Shown in pieces: positions 1 to 9,188 of a stretch of DNA of 64,000 nt; position 1 is the first letter of the stretch; each line of letters starts with the position of its first letter. The position numbers were made by a program, and so were the translations under genes. The stretch spans positions 62,001 to 126,000 of the forward strand of contig JAEZLH010000009.1 of the NCBI GenBank assembly GCA_023435895.1, written 5' to 3'. Source of the DNA: Bacillota bacterium. Lineage in GTDB: Bacteria; Bacillota; Clostridia; Lachnospirales; Lachnospiraceae. Under the pieces are notes generated by a model. It had not been told where the DNA came from and did no database searches. It saw only the letters and a list, made by a program, of their open reading frames with translations.

Positions 1-1
1 G

Positions 2-340
2 GAAATGAAATGCCCGAACGGCATGGTAAAGGGCTTGCTGCGTGAAGCAGGTCGTGGTCTTGTTCCCAATGAAATCCTGTTTCGCCGTAAAAGTCCCTAT
101 CCAAAGACCTATAATCCGGAATATGAGAAATTGCTCGGCAATCGTCTTTTAGATGTTTTGACGGAGCCCAATGCACCAATTAAGTCTCTGGTTGATGGCA
201 AGAAAATCAAAGCCTTCCTCTCCTCTCCTTCCGATTACGGTAAGCCCTGGTACGGTCAGCTGATGGCAGGTCCTCAATTGATCGCTTATCTTTTACAGGT
301 GAACTATTGGTTAGAGAAGTATCATATTGAATTAGTATAA
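2..340 (+). CDS. asnB: Asparagine synthase (glutamine-hydrolysing), C-terminal fragment
   Basis: This is the last 112 codons of a gene cut by the left window edge; the reading frame is open to the first base. The visible protein carries a string typical of the AsnB synthetase domain, with KGLLREA, then PNEILFRRKSPYPKTYNPEYE, and a tail ending in a Tyr-rich segment before the stop. In the family this C-terminal ATP-pyrophosphatase-like domain adenylates aspartate and receives ammonia from the N-terminal glutaminase domain, which lies outside the window. The Met at position 5 is internal, not a start. Identification of the family is secure; the full length and the state of the N-terminus cannot be seen. 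Confidence 0.9.
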   Translation, partial: EMKCPNGMVKGLLREAGRGLVPNEILFRRKSPYPKTYNPEYEKLLGNRLLDVLTEPNAPIKSLVDGKKIKAFLSSPSDYGKPWYGQLMAGPQLIAYLLQVNYWLEKYHIELV

Positions 341-342
341 TA

Positions 343-452
343 AATCTCCCCCTATACTGAATCCTGAGTATTATGTTTCTAACTGATGATTAAAAATTCT
401 CAGTTTCTAAACTAGCTCGTGATAGCATAGGGGGAGATTATTTATTTTTTTT
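343..452 (+). terminator. Rho-independent terminator of asnB
   Basis: A 13-bp arm AATCTCCCCCTAT (343-355) is matched exactly by ATAGGGGGAGATT (427-439). A run that is almost all T follows (440-452). The loop of about 70 nt is long and probably folds further. It starts directly after the asnB stop codon. Confidence 0.75.
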
Positions 453-1141
453 AGTCAATATTGCTTTAATTTTAAAATTGTACGTATAGAAAACACATCT
501 ATAAACGAAATGTCCTCGCCTCAAAGTATAACGGAAAATCATTACAAAGATATGTTCCTATAAAGCATCTCAATTTTTCATAGATTTATGAAAAACTTAA
601 TATTCTAACGTTTTTTGGTATCAATTAGTTATATTTCGAACATTTTATGGTCTTTTTCCTTGTTTTAGTAAGTATAACCTTCTTTATATAATTTAAAAAT
701 TCAGTTTTACTTTGATTGGATGGCTATATTGCCGACCTGAAATTATTGCTTATTTTTGTTTTCTAAGTTTATTAGGTAGTATGCTATTAAAGGCATACCA
801 CCACACGAATTTTACCATCTAATCTGATTATTTTCAAAGTTTATAAGGCGAAATTCTTTTTGGTGAAATTCCCTTTCTTCCTTATTATAATGTATAAATA
901 TACAACTACTAATAACAAGCTATTTCACTAAACCATTACGTGGTTAACTGGTAAATCCACAGGATGCTTATTCCAACTATTTTTCCAAAATAAACCAATG
1001 ATATTATAGCACGTATGGAAAGTTAAATCTAAAGTATTTTTTTATGATTACAACATTATTTCCATAAAACAGTACCTTTTTGCCACAAAATAGATTTGTT
1101 CTTGCCTTCATTTGCTTTTTACACTTTCTTCAAATATCTTC
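453..1141. other. AT-rich intergenic region without a visible gene
   Basis: About 690 bases between the asnB terminator and the promoter of the next gene. No reading frame with a ribosome binding site and no protein remnant was recognised. A small stem around 773-803 (GGTAGTATGC paired loosely with GCATACCACC) is the only structure seen. Confidence 0.5.
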
Positions 1142-1169
1142 TTGAATTATCTTTTTGCTGTGGTATAAT
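1142..1169 (+). promoter_or_regulatory. Sigma-A promoter of the FNT channel gene
   Basis: TTGAAT (1142-1147), a 16-bp spacer and TATAAT (1164-1169) with an extended-minus-10 TG at 1161-1162. The start codon is 85 bases downstream of the -10 box. Confidence 0.7.
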
Positions 1170-1253
1170 GTCGTTTGTTGTTTGTTGCGTAAATCACATT
1201 CATGACAAGCAAAACAGAAGCATGCATAAATACACAGTAAAGGACAAAGACAG

Positions 1254-1880
1254 ATGAAAACATTTATTAAAGCAATCATGGCAGGGGTTGCAATCAGTAC
1301 AGGGGGAATTATCTATTTGACCCTGGAAAATCACATCGCGGGATCACTCTTATTCTCTATTGGATTATTCACTATATATTCCTTTGGACTAAACCTATAT
1401 ACAGGCAAGATCTGTTATATCCCCTCAGAAAAAATCTCTTATTTGATTACAGTAATGATTGTATGGTTGGGTAATCTTGTGGGCACGGTCGGCACTGGAT
1501 TTATCTTTCGAAATACCAAGCAGGCAAAACTAATCGAGCATACCGCGGAAATTGTGTCCTTAAAACTATCCGACACAATATTCAGCACTTTTGTCATGGC
1601 TACCATGTGCGGTATTATGATGTGCATCGCGGTAATTGGCTTTCAGACCATTAAAGACAGTGTTGGAAAGCATCTGGCATTAATCCTGCCAATCATGGTA
1701 TTTATCCTCTCCGGCTATGAACATAGCATTGCTGATATGTTCTATTTCACTATGGCAGGTGCTTGGAGTTTGAAGGCATTTCTTTACATAATTGTGATTT
1801 CCCTTGGCAACCTGGTCGGTGGCTGCCTAATCCCGTTGGCATTAAAGGCGTTTCATGAAGATGAGGTTTTGAGTCATTAA
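1254..1880 (+). CDS. Formate/nitrite transporter (FNT) family channel
   Basis: A 208-aa, almost entirely hydrophobic protein with about six membrane segments. It carries the FNT hallmark GYEHSIADMFYF near residue 160 (family pattern GxxHxxANM) and a second conserved stretch GxxxYTGK near residue 50. FNT proteins are pentameric membrane channels for formate, nitrite, hydrosulfide or related small anions. At 208 aa it is shorter than FocA (about 285 aa), as in many clostridial members, mostly by short termini. It is monocistronic: its own promoter lies upstream and a compound hairpin follows. A weak AAGGAC precedes the ATG. The permeant anion cannot be told from sequence; formate is plausible for a fermenter. 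Position 1 is consistent with the start of family members. Confidence 0.88.
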   Translation: MKTFIKAIMAGVAISTGGIIYLTLENHIAGSLLFSIGLFTIYSFGLNLYTGKICYIPSEKISYLITVMIVWLGNLVGTVGTGFIFRNTKQAKLIEHTAEIVSLKLSDTIFSTFVMATMCGIMMCIAVIGFQTIKDSVGKHLALILPIMVFILSGYEHSIADMFYFTMAGAWSLKAFLYIIVISLGNLVGGCLIPLALKAFHEDEVLSH

Positions 1881-1913
1881 ATATAAATTATTGGTAATTG
1901 CGTTAAAATACAA

Positions 1914-1968
1914 GGAGATATCACAGCCTCTTTAAGTAGTAAGAGGAAATGATATCTCCCATTTTATT
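1914..1968. terminator. Compound hairpin terminator between convergent genes
   Basis: GGAGATATCA (1914-1923) pairs perfectly with TGATATCTCC (1950-1959), enclosing a second stem CCTCTT/AAGAGG (1927-1932, 1941-1946). ATTTTATT follows on the + strand. It sits between the convergent FNT and GH5-like genes and may act on both. Confidence 0.7.
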
Positions 1969-1984
1969 AATAATCAGAACTTCA

Positions 1985-4900
1985 CTACTTTATTTTCACT
2001 GTCCCTACCGGCGTATAACTTCCATAAACTTTCTTACCTTGTACATTTGTATAAGCTATTACCTTAAAGTAATATCCCTTTCCTCTTGTCAGTTGACTTT
2101 TAACATAGGACAATGTACCGGTGGTCTTAATTAAGGTGTATTTCCCAGTCTTTGAGGTTGACATATATACTTCATAACCACTTGCTCCTTTTACCTTTGA
2201 CCAGCTTATGGTAGCCTTTTTTGAACCCGCTGTCAGTTTTAATTTGGATGTACCCGGTACAATTTGAAAGGGCTTTTTAAGAGTTCCGGTATAATTCCCT
2301 TTTCCCTGTAGGGTAACTGTAGCCGAACCAATATTTAAATTATTTGAATAGGTTACCGTATAATCTGTATTCTTAACCAACTTCTTAGTGCCATCCATTA
2401 CTGTTACAGCGGGAGTAAACCTTGCCTCCGTATATACGTAAGTTGTTGTGGACAGACTCATTTTCAGTGTTGAAACTGGTTTTGGATTAATTCGAAAGGT
2501 TTTGCTAACTGTTCCGCTATAATTTCCCTTTCCGGTTATAGTGATTTTAGCAGTTCCGACCTTTGTGTTATTCATGTAAATCAAGGTGTAATCCGTATTT
2601 TTTACAAGTGTTTTCGATCCGTACTTCACGGTTATGACCGGAATAATACTTGCCCCAGTATAGTTATATGAAGTTTGAGTTGGGCTGATTGTTAATTCTG
2701 TTATTGGTTTCGCTTTGATCTGGAAGGTCTTCGTTATCGCTCCAACATAATTTCCTTTACCGGTTATTATTATCTTACCGGTTCCAATATTTGTGTTATC
2801 CTTGTATACTAAAGTGTAGTCAATTTCTTTCTTGAGAGTTTTAGCTCCTTGCATGACCGTAACTGACGGAGTATTTCCTAAGCCGGTATAGGTATATGCA
2901 GTTTGAGCCAGGCTGACACTCAATTCTGTTACTGGTTTTGCATTGATCTGGAAAGTTTTTGTTACTGTCCCGCTGTAATTTCCTTTTCCGGTTACTATTA
3001 CTTTGCCAGTTCCGGCATATGTATTATCCATATATACCAAGGTATAGTCACTATCTTTTTTAAGAGTTTTAGCTCCTTGCATGACCGTAGCTGATGGAGT
3101 ATTTCCTAAGCCGGTATAGGTATATGTAGTTTGAGCCAGGCTGACCGTCAATTCTGTTACTGGTTTTGCATTGATCTGGAAAGTTTTTGTTACTGTCCCG
3201 CTATAATTTCCTTTTCCGCTAACAGTTACCTTCCCGGTTCCAACGTTTATATTATCAGAATATATCAGAGTATAATCCTCTCCCAAAACCAAGGGAACAA
3301 GCCCGTTTTTCACACTAACCTGAGGAATTATCGTATCCCCGCTATAACTATAGGATGGTTTATCAAAATCCATGGTACAGTAGTTCATATCTTCCTTTTC
3401 CCCTGTAGAATTCACTACAGTTGGGGAGGGTAAATATTTTTGATGGGTTTTCAACATATCAACAAGAAGGTATCCATCTTGATAAGGGACCCGATCTCCT
3501 CCTGCATAATTGGAGGAGCTGGAATAGGAAAATATATTATTAAAGTCATTACTTAGCCAGCTGAAATGATACTCCTTACACATCGCCATAAAATCATCAT
3601 AATAGCGTAGTGCAGAGTAATATTCTGTTCCGATATTAAATGCTGCACACTCAAAACGAACCAGCAGATTGGGTGAAAATTGAGACATTGCAGCTCCCCA
3701 ATCATAGATGGTCTGCTCATTGGACTGCGCCCATATGGAGGAAGTGTTATAAGTAATATCCGAGTTAATTGTTATTACTCTTCCTGAGTTATAGCTGTTT
3801 GGAGAAAGCATAATTCTTGAGGTTGGCTTTAAGGAAGGCTTCTGCCAATCAATTCCTTGCTTCGTTGCATCATAGAAGGACATAAACCACCAACGATTTA
3901 CTGCATACTGCTGGGGTAGTGTAACATCAATTCCGCTCCATTCATACCAACTACCGCTATAGCTTATCTTTAGTTCACTAATATTCTGTGGTAAAGTCAC
4001 GCTAATACATTTGTTACTCTTAGCATACAGAAAGTATCGTGACAACGGGGTGTCAACGGTATAGCTTGTATCGGACAGTGCTTCACTGTACAAAGTAGTT
4101 CCATCCTTTGTCGTAATATTTAAAGTTCCTGAACCGCTAATCTTTGATAAATATAAATCTATTTTAGTCCCTTGAACCAAGTCGCCTTGCAGGGTAAGTG
4201 GCTCACTGTTATTGATATGATATTGTGTCGCATAATAGGTTACCGGATATTCGGGTTTGAACATGGAATGATTATTATGGTCAATATGTTCTCCCTGTAT
4301 GGCAGTCATTTCCGCATATACATAGGGATTTTCACAAAAATTGGATATCATTAAGGTATCCTTGAAGTTATTCTCAATCTTATTCTTTATTCCGTTGGAT
4401 TCATTAATGATTGATTGAGCCTCATTATTCGGGGTTGGTTCATAAATTATATACCGATCGGGGTCATAATCTCTTATGGTCTTAATCAATCGGTTATATA
4501 CTACCGCAACATCATTCACTGTGTACGGAGGAACGTATAATCCGCTGCTCAAACTGGTATTCTGTGCTTCCCAAAGCGGACAAAAGGAAAGGACTGAGCT
4601 TGGAATATCTTTATAACGCTTCGCAATTAATGCCCATACTGCATTAGCTTCCTGCTGTCTTGTCGGGTTCGTAAACAAATCTAATGAACCGGTTGAGGTA
4701 TATGTTTTAAAATCCGTACGAGTCCATCGACCAGGCAAACTAAAGGTTACGATATTCAAATGTAAGTTATACTTTATGGCTGATGCGATTACAGCATCTA
4801 ATTTCTTCAGGTTGGTTTCATTGACTTGAGTTACTCCATCATCAAACAAAGTCTGATAGGTCAGCATATACCGAACACTGTTAAAACCCCAATCTGATAT

Positions 4901-6043
4901 TCTTTTGAAATTTTTATCAATCTGAAGCTCATCAATATCCGTTCTTTCATAGGAACCATCCGGCAGAACAAAGCCGTACCACTTTGGCGGATTGGCATCG
5001 GATACCTCAGGCATTCCTTTGGCTTTGGTGAGCAAACGATCCGTAATATAATCCGTATTATAGTTTAAGGCTTCACTGTCCGTAAGGGATATGTACTTAT
5101 TATCAATTTTATGGGAATCCAGAAATCTTGATAACGCATTAAGGGCTTCTGATACCGTCATAAAATCAGCCGGACGCATGGAATTTAAGGCTTTATCATA
5201 ATCAAACAAGGTTTTACCATTTAGTAAAGAGGATCTTCCAAAGGCATATCGGTAAGCCACCCCGCAATCATCCCAATCATAAACATAGCTATCCTTTAGA
5301 AATCCATTCAATCCATATGGATAGTGATTTGGAATGAAATGATAAGGGTCCGATATAGTTCCGATTTCATCCCAAACTTTAGTCCCTATCATTTCGTCAA
5401 TTGCCGACCAATTTGTATTAAATTCATTATAGGAAGACCCGAGCATTGTGGCCAGATTAAGTATTGCCATCATTCCTTCCAACCTGGTCATTGTTCTTGT
5501 AGAGTCATGGGCATTAACTTTATCTTTATCGATAAATTTATTTTTCCAGATATTTAATTTCGTCGGATCAGCTATTTCAATCACTTTATCCGTTGCTGCG
5601 AAAAAATCCTTATATGTAATTATTTGATTCGTAGGCGTTCCAAGATTATAGAACTTCAGACGATTTTCATCGGAGAAGCGATTGTCGAGTGTTGTCCAAA
5701 TGTAGGCGGCATTCATTGTTTTGTCATATTCAAAGGAGGACATACCAAGTTCATTACAGGCACTTTTTAAATCGGTGTATATTACTCCATTGATCTTAAC
5801 GGTTGCAGAAGGTCTGGCACCCAGCAACTGCTTTATCACAGACGGGGTAAAATACAACTCATCATTCTTACCAAGATAACCGTCAGCTTGATATACCTCG
5901 CCGTCTACTGTGATACGAAATGCCTTTAGCTGTGTATAAGGCGCGCTATCACCGGAAGCTTTCGCCTCCTTTTGAAACACATTGACGGGTAAGGAAGTAG
6001 CGACTAACAAAACAATCAACAACAGTGACAATAAACGTTTCAT
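1985..6043 (-). CDS. Secreted multidomain GH5-like glycosidase with five Ig-like repeats and FN3
   Basis: 1352 aa with a clear Sec signal peptide (MKRLLSLLLIVLLVATSLP, then Ala-rich cleavage region near residue 30). Residues 35-120 resemble the copper-amine-oxidase-N stalk domain of clostridial surface proteins; 160-310 look like a degenerate S-layer-type segment. Residues about 355-860 read as a GH5/clan-A barrel: RISDWGFNSVRYM, then LWEAQ with Glu492 as likely acid/base, and VRFECAAF with Glu798 as likely nucleophile. A beta-rich insert at 610-710 may be a carbohydrate-binding module. Five 76-aa repeats follow (893-1265; DYTLxY and KGNYSGTVTKTFQI in each), then a C-terminal FN3 domain. The usual GH5 NEP motif is missing, so activity and substrate are open. 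AAAGGAG precedes the ATG. No sortase signal is present; retention at the wall would need the non-catalytic domains. Confidence 0.78.
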   Translation of the reverse strand: MKRLLSLLLIVLLVATSLPVNVFQKEAKASGDSAPYTQLKAFRITVDGEVYQADGYLGKNDELYFTPSVIKQLLGARPSATVKINGVIYTDLKSACNELGMSSFEYDKTMNAAYIWTTLDNRFSDENRLKFYNLGTPTNQIITYKDFFAATDKVIEIADPTKLNIWKNKFIDKDKVNAHDSTRTMTRLEGMMAILNLATMLGSSYNEFNTNWSAIDEMIGTKVWDEIGTISDPYHFIPNHYPYGLNGFLKDSYVYDWDDCGVAYRYAFGRSSLLNGKTLFDYDKALNSMRPADFMTVSEALNALSRFLDSHKIDNKYISLTDSEALNYNTDYITDRLLTKAKGMPEVSDANPPKWYGFVLPDGSYERTDIDELQIDKNFKRISDWGFNSVRYMLTYQTLFDDGVTQVNETNLKKLDAVIASAIKYNLHLNIVTFSLPGRWTRTDFKTYTSTGSLDLFTNPTRQQEANAVWALIAKRYKDIPSSVLSFCPLWEAQNTSLSSGLYVPPYTVNDVAVVYNRLIKTIRDYDPDRYIIYEPTPNNEAQSIINESNGIKNKIENNFKDTLMISNFCENPYVYAEMTAIQGEHIDHNNHSMFKPEYPVTYYATQYHINNSEPLTLQGDLVQGTKIDLYLSKISGSGTLNITTKDGTTLYSEALSDTSYTVDTPLSRYFLYAKSNKCISVTLPQNISELKISYSGSWYEWSGIDVTLPQQYAVNRWWFMSFYDATKQGIDWQKPSLKPTSRIMLSPNSYNSGRVITINSDITYNTSSIWAQSNEQTIYDWGAAMSQFSPNLLVRFECAAFNIGTEYYSALRYYDDFMAMCKEYHFSWLSNDFNNIFSYSSSSNYAGGDRVPYQDGYLLVDMLKTHQKYLPSPTVVNSTGEKEDMNYCTMDFDKPSYSYSGDTIIPQVSVKNGLVPLVLGEDYTLIYSDNINVGTGKVTVSGKGNYSGTVTKTFQINAKPVTELTVSLAQTTYTYTGLGNTPSATVMQGAKTLKKDSDYTLVYMDNTYAGTGKVIVTGKGNYSGTVTKTFQINAKPVTELSVSLAQTAYTYTGLGNTPSVTVMQGAKTLKKEIDYTLVYKDNTNIGTGKIIITGKGNYVGAITKTFQIKAKPITELTISPTQTSYNYTGASIIPVITVKYGSKTLVKNTDYTLIYMNNTKVGTAKITITGKGNYSGTVSKTFRINPKPVSTLKMSLSTTTYVYTEARFTPAVTVMDGTKKLVKNTDYTVTYSNNLNIGSATVTLQGKGNYTGTLKKPFQIVPGTSKLKLTAGSKKATISWSKVKGASGYEVYMSTSKTGKYTLIKTTGTLSYVKSQLTRGKGYYFKVIAYTNVQGKKVYGSYTPVGTVKIK
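2260..3330 (-). repeat. Five coding repeats of about 228 bp in the GH5-like gene
   Basis: The Ig-like modules are encoded by tandem repeats. Copies around 2880-3120 and 3120-3330 are nearly identical at DNA level, which suggests recent duplication; the outer copies are more diverged. The repeat unit ends in GKGNYSGTVTKTFQINAKPV. Confidence 0.85.
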
Positions 6044-6127
6044 CTTTGAACTCCTTTCAGAATTTCATCTCTACTTTCAGTTTTAACTACTCAAATCACC
6101 TTTCCTTTTGAACCTATCCTCTCCGTA

Positions 6128-6655
6128 CTACAATACTAATCTACACTCCCTAGACTCAAATGTCCTGCTGCCATCAAAGGTTGTATAGCTTCCATCTTTC
6201 ACATATCGAAAGCCCACCTTCTCCATCACTTTACCGGAAGCCACATTCTCTTTTGCATGACAGCAGAATAATTCTTTTTGCTTTAACTCTTCCTTGGAAA
6301 AGCGAACTATTTCTGCTGCTGCCTCTGTTGTCAGTCCTTGACCCCAGTATTTTTTCATGATATTATAGCCCAGCTCAAAGCCGCCCTTCTCTTCCTTCCA
6401 ATAGATTCCTCCAGATCCAATCAGCGTATTATTTTCTTTCAGTTCAAAGCCCCAGTCATATCCTTCATCCGAATTATTATTCTGTTCAACCTGTTCCAAC
6501 CATTCTTTAGTCATCTCAACAGAGGAGTGCATATTCCATCTCATAAACTTTGCAACCTCAGGATCAGTCGCCCAGTTTTGATAGATCGCTTCCGCGTCCG
6601 CTATTAAAAGGGGACGAATAATTAATCTCTTTGTTTCCAATATAGGAGTTTTCAT
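6128..6655 (-). CDS. GNAT-family N-acetyltransferase (RimJ/RimL type)
   Basis: 175 aa. It starts with TPILETKRLIIRPLLIADAEAIYQNW, the standard opening of the RimJ/RimL-like acetyltransferase group, and shows the acetyl-CoA loop region ELGYNIMKKYWGQGLTTEAA (Q/R-x-x-G-x-G/A equivalent is WGQGLTTEA). ENVASGKVMEKVGF is the C-terminal family motif. Proteins of this group acetylate N-termini of ribosomal proteins or small amines; the acceptor here is unknown. It lies 6 bp downstream of the Nudix gene in the same orientation, so the two are probably one transcript. AAGGATG precedes the start. Confidence 0.88.
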   Translation of the reverse strand: MKTPILETKRLIIRPLLIADAEAIYQNWATDPEVAKFMRWNMHSSVEMTKEWLEQVEQNNNSDEGYDWGFELKENNTLIGSGGIYWKEEKGGFELGYNIMKKYWGQGLTTEAAAEIVRFSKEELKQKELFCCHAKENVASGKVMEKVGFRYVKDGSYTTFDGSRTFESRECRLVL

Positions 6656-6661
6656 AAATCA

Positions 6662-7096
6662 TCATCCTTTCCAAAGCATTTCATTTACCTTCTCTATTAA
6701 TTTGGGCTGAATATCCGGGTAAGTCCAGTTATCCGGCAAGGTTTCATAAAAGCAGATATACTCCATCTCCATATCCGGTAATTCCTCAAAGCCTTTTATG
6801 TCCCCATAGTAGAGCATTCCATAGGATTCTTCCTGGTGACCTTTCGAATCTTCTCTGATTACAGAGTAGACACAGAGTTGTTTTAGAGTATATTCCAACG
6901 CTCCCGTCTCTTCCTGCAGCTCCCGTTTGGCACAGGAAAGAATATCTTCTCCTTCTTCCCTGTGACCGCCGGGACATTCCAGCGTAGTTCGTTGTTTATG
7001 CTTACATAACACCCACTTATCTTGATACTTCGCGATAATCACTGCGTATTTTAACAAATCATCATCAACCATGTCATAAAAGCGTACATCAATCAT
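6662..7096 (-). CDS. Nudix hydrolase
   Basis: 144 aa with an intact Nudix box, GHREEGEDILSCAKRELQEE followed by TGA, matching Gx5Ex7REUxEExGU. The box Glu residues bind the catalytic Mg2+. Nudix enzymes cleave nucleoside diphosphates linked to another group (oxidised nucleotides, NDP-sugars, NADH, ADP-ribose); no substrate-specific feature could be assigned. It opens a two-gene unit with the acetyltransferase 6 bp downstream. A GAGG lies 5 bases before the ATG. An alternate-frame open stretch at 6786-6977 is only a shadow. Confidence 0.92.
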   Translation of the reverse strand: MIDVRFYDMVDDDLLKYAVIIAKYQDKWVLCKHKQRTTLECPGGHREEGEDILSCAKRELQEETGALEYTLKQLCVYSVIREDSKGHQEESYGMLYYGDIKGFEELPDMEMEYICFYETLPDNWTYPDIQPKLIEKVNEMLWKG

Positions 7097-7252
7097 AATA
7101 ACCTCATTCCTACGTATGAATTTACCACATTCAAATTATTTCGTAGATTATGCCATACAAAATTTATGATGAAAAGAAAATATCAATCTCCCATCTTTCC
7201 TTTTATAATTCATCTACTGACTATTAGTCCTCTTCCAGCCAAGTTGCCTCAA

Positions 7253-8383
7253 CTATCTACAGACCTCATCTAGTTCCTTCTGCAAACTTTCCAGATCCTC
7301 TCTGATGTTCAAATGTTGAGGACAATGCTCCTCACAAGCGCCACAGCTAATGCAATTTTTTGCTTTCGCTTCATCACCAATGTCATTCTTCCATCCCCAC
7401 TTGGTATGTCCAGGATTCTGATAGATTCCATATTCATTCCAGATACTGAAATTCTCAGGGATATTTACTCCTGCGGGGCATGGCATACAATATGCGCAGC
7501 CGGTACAGCCGTTTTTCACACGCTTTCCTAGCTCCTCTACCACATTTTTTACTGCTTGCTGCTCACTTTCTTTCAGAGCAGAGAACGTATTAAAGGTATG
7601 AAGATTATCTATCACCTGTTCATAAGTCGACATCCCACTCAATATCACCTTCACGTTCGGGAAAGTACCAACCCAGCGAAGAGCCCAGGAAGCTTCACTT
7701 GGGGAAGGGTCAACCGCTACAAAATGCTGCTTCACACTATCTGGAAGATTCACTAACGTTCCTCCCTTTATTGGTTCCATTACGATGACGGGGATGCCAA
7801 GTTCTTCTGCCACTCTATAACCCTTAATGCCTGCCTGAATATCGGTATCCATATAATTTAATTGGATCTGGCAAAAATCCCAATCCCGATGTCTTACTAT
7901 TGTGTCAAACGAATCGTATTCATCATGGAAGGAAAAGCCCAGATATTTAATTTTTCCTTCAGCCTTGAGCTGATCGCAAAATTCAGGTATACCTAAAGAT
8001 ACCATTTTTTCAAAGATTTCCTTATTCAACGCGTGCAATAAATAAAAATCGATATACTCCATATCAAGTCTTTGAAGCTGTTCTTCAAAAAGTCTTTTTG
8101 CATCCTCCACTGAATTTACTAACCAACATGGGAGCTTATCGGCTACGAAGTAAGAACCACGTTCATATTTCTTTAATGCCTTACCGGTAAACTCTTCACT
8201 CTTTTGATTGTGATATACATAAGCAGTATCAAAGTAATTGACTCCGTTTTGATATGCCAGATCTATCATTTCCTCAGCCTTTTCAAATATTATTGTTCCA
8301 TCCGGCTCTACCGGCAATCTCATGCAACCAAAGCCAAGTAATGATGTATTGATTCCCAATTTGTCTAATTGTCTGAATTCCAT
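7253..8383 (-). CDS. Aldo/keto reductase with C-terminal 4Fe-4S cluster domain
   Basis: 376 aa. Residues 1-285 form an aldo-keto reductase barrel: FDTAYVYHNQKSEEFTGKAL contains the catalytic Asp and Tyr, ADKLP the Lys, and YIDFYLLHALN the His. Residues 290-375 add a ferredoxin-like tail with CTGCAYCMPCPAGVNIP and CISCGACEEHCPQHLNIRE, giving Cys ligands for Fe-S clusters. This domain pair is common in anaerobes and annotated as a putative aldo/keto reductase of the ferredoxin type. It suggests electron exchange between NAD(P)H chemistry and an iron-sulfur carrier, but no substrate is known. It is a single gene; GGAGG precedes its ATG. Confidence 0.92.
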   Translation of the reverse strand: MEFRQLDKLGINTSLLGFGCMRLPVEPDGTIIFEKAEEMIDLAYQNGVNYFDTAYVYHNQKSEEFTGKALKKYERGSYFVADKLPCWLVNSVEDAKRLFEEQLQRLDMEYIDFYLLHALNKEIFEKMVSLGIPEFCDQLKAEGKIKYLGFSFHDEYDSFDTIVRHRDWDFCQIQLNYMDTDIQAGIKGYRVAEELGIPVIVMEPIKGGTLVNLPDSVKQHFVAVDPSPSEASWALRWVGTFPNVKVILSGMSTYEQVIDNLHTFNTFSALKESEQQAVKNVVEELGKRVKNGCTGCAYCMPCPAGVNIPENFSIWNEYGIYQNPGHTKWGWKNDIGDEAKAKNCISCGACEEHCPQHLNIREDLESLQKELDEVCR

Positions 8384-8740
8384 GTTCTTACCTCCAAATT
8401 TCTTTCTAATTGTAATTTAAGTTATTCCTATATCATACCACATCACAAAACCATTTTTCCACATAAAAGTAAAAACCATAATATTAACCATAATCATTCA
8501 AACTTCTTAGACCACATAACATGTCCATCAAAATATAGGGTCAATGAAGCAATTCATTATTACAACTCTCGTGAGAATAATTATTTCACCCCAACTCTTG
8601 ACAAAGAACCAAGATATCATCTATCTTTTAAGATTTATATGTTAAAAGCTCTTGACAAACTGGTAGGTGGGAATATTCACAAAGTTAGAAGACTCATCCT
8701 GAAAATTCATGCTTTTAAGATAACAACCTTTTCTCCAATT
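8384..8740. other. Intergenic stretch with no supported gene
   Basis: An AT-rich gap between the divergently ending aldo-keto reductase and the yajC-tgt terminator. A 131-codon open frame on the + strand (8369-8764) is His/Asn/Lys-rich, has no ribosome binding site, begins inside the reductase gene and resembles no family, so it is not counted as a gene. Confidence 0.5.
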
Positions 8741-8781
8741 AAAAAATTCACCTTACAGAAGTAATTTATGCTTCTATAAGG
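8741..8781 (-). terminator. Terminator of the tgt-yajC operon
   Basis: CCTTACAGAAG (8751-8761) pairs with CTTCTATAAGG (8771-8781) with one mismatch; on the minus strand the stem is followed by a T-rich tract (AAAAAATT on + at 8741-8747). It lies just beyond the yajC stop. Confidence 0.75.
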
Positions 8782-8816
8782 CGAACTTTCATTCTTCATA
8801 TTCCATTAACAAAGTA

Positions 8817-9143
8817 CTATTTCTCAGTATTTGGTTTCTCTAATTCAACGATTGCAGATTTCTTCATGGGAATTCTGCAGTTTTTGTTATTACCAAATTC
8901 AACGATAACGATATCTTCCATTACATCAATTACTACACCATAGAATCCGCCATTTGTAACTACGCTGTCACCAATTGCCAATGTGGAAAGAAGTGCCTGC
9001 ATCTGTCTCTGTTGCTTTCTCTGAGGACGGATTAATAAGAAATACATTACACCACCCAAAAGAGCTAACTCACCCACAAGGACAAGCATACCATACGGAT
9101 TGCTTTTTGTTTCTGCTGCTAATAAAGATACTAAATTATTCAT
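8817..9143 (-). CDS. yajC: Sec translocase accessory subunit YajC
   Basis: 108 aa: a short periplasmic/extracellular N-terminus, one membrane helix (LVGELALLGGVMYFLLI), then the signature RPQRKQQRQMQALLSTLAIGDSVVTNGG of YajC. YajC associates with SecDF and the SecYEG channel; it is not essential in the organisms studied. It is 45 bp downstream of tgt, the arrangement found across bacteria (tgt-yajC-secDF), although secD/secF are not next to it here. AGGAGG precedes the start. Length and motif order are normal. Confidence 0.96.
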   Translation of the reverse strand: MNNLVSLLAAETKSNPYGMLVLVGELALLGGVMYFLLIRPQRKQQRQMQALLSTLAIGDSVVTNGGFYGVVIDVMEDIVIVEFGNNKNCRIPMKKSAIVELEKPNTEK

Positions 9144-9188
9144 GTAACTACCTCCTGTAATTTGCTTTTCTATAAAGTTGTTATGTGC

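Noticed and set aside
8369..8764. 131-codon + strand open frame
   Set aside because: No ribosome binding site, begins inside another gene, biased His/Asn/Lys composition and no family resemblance.
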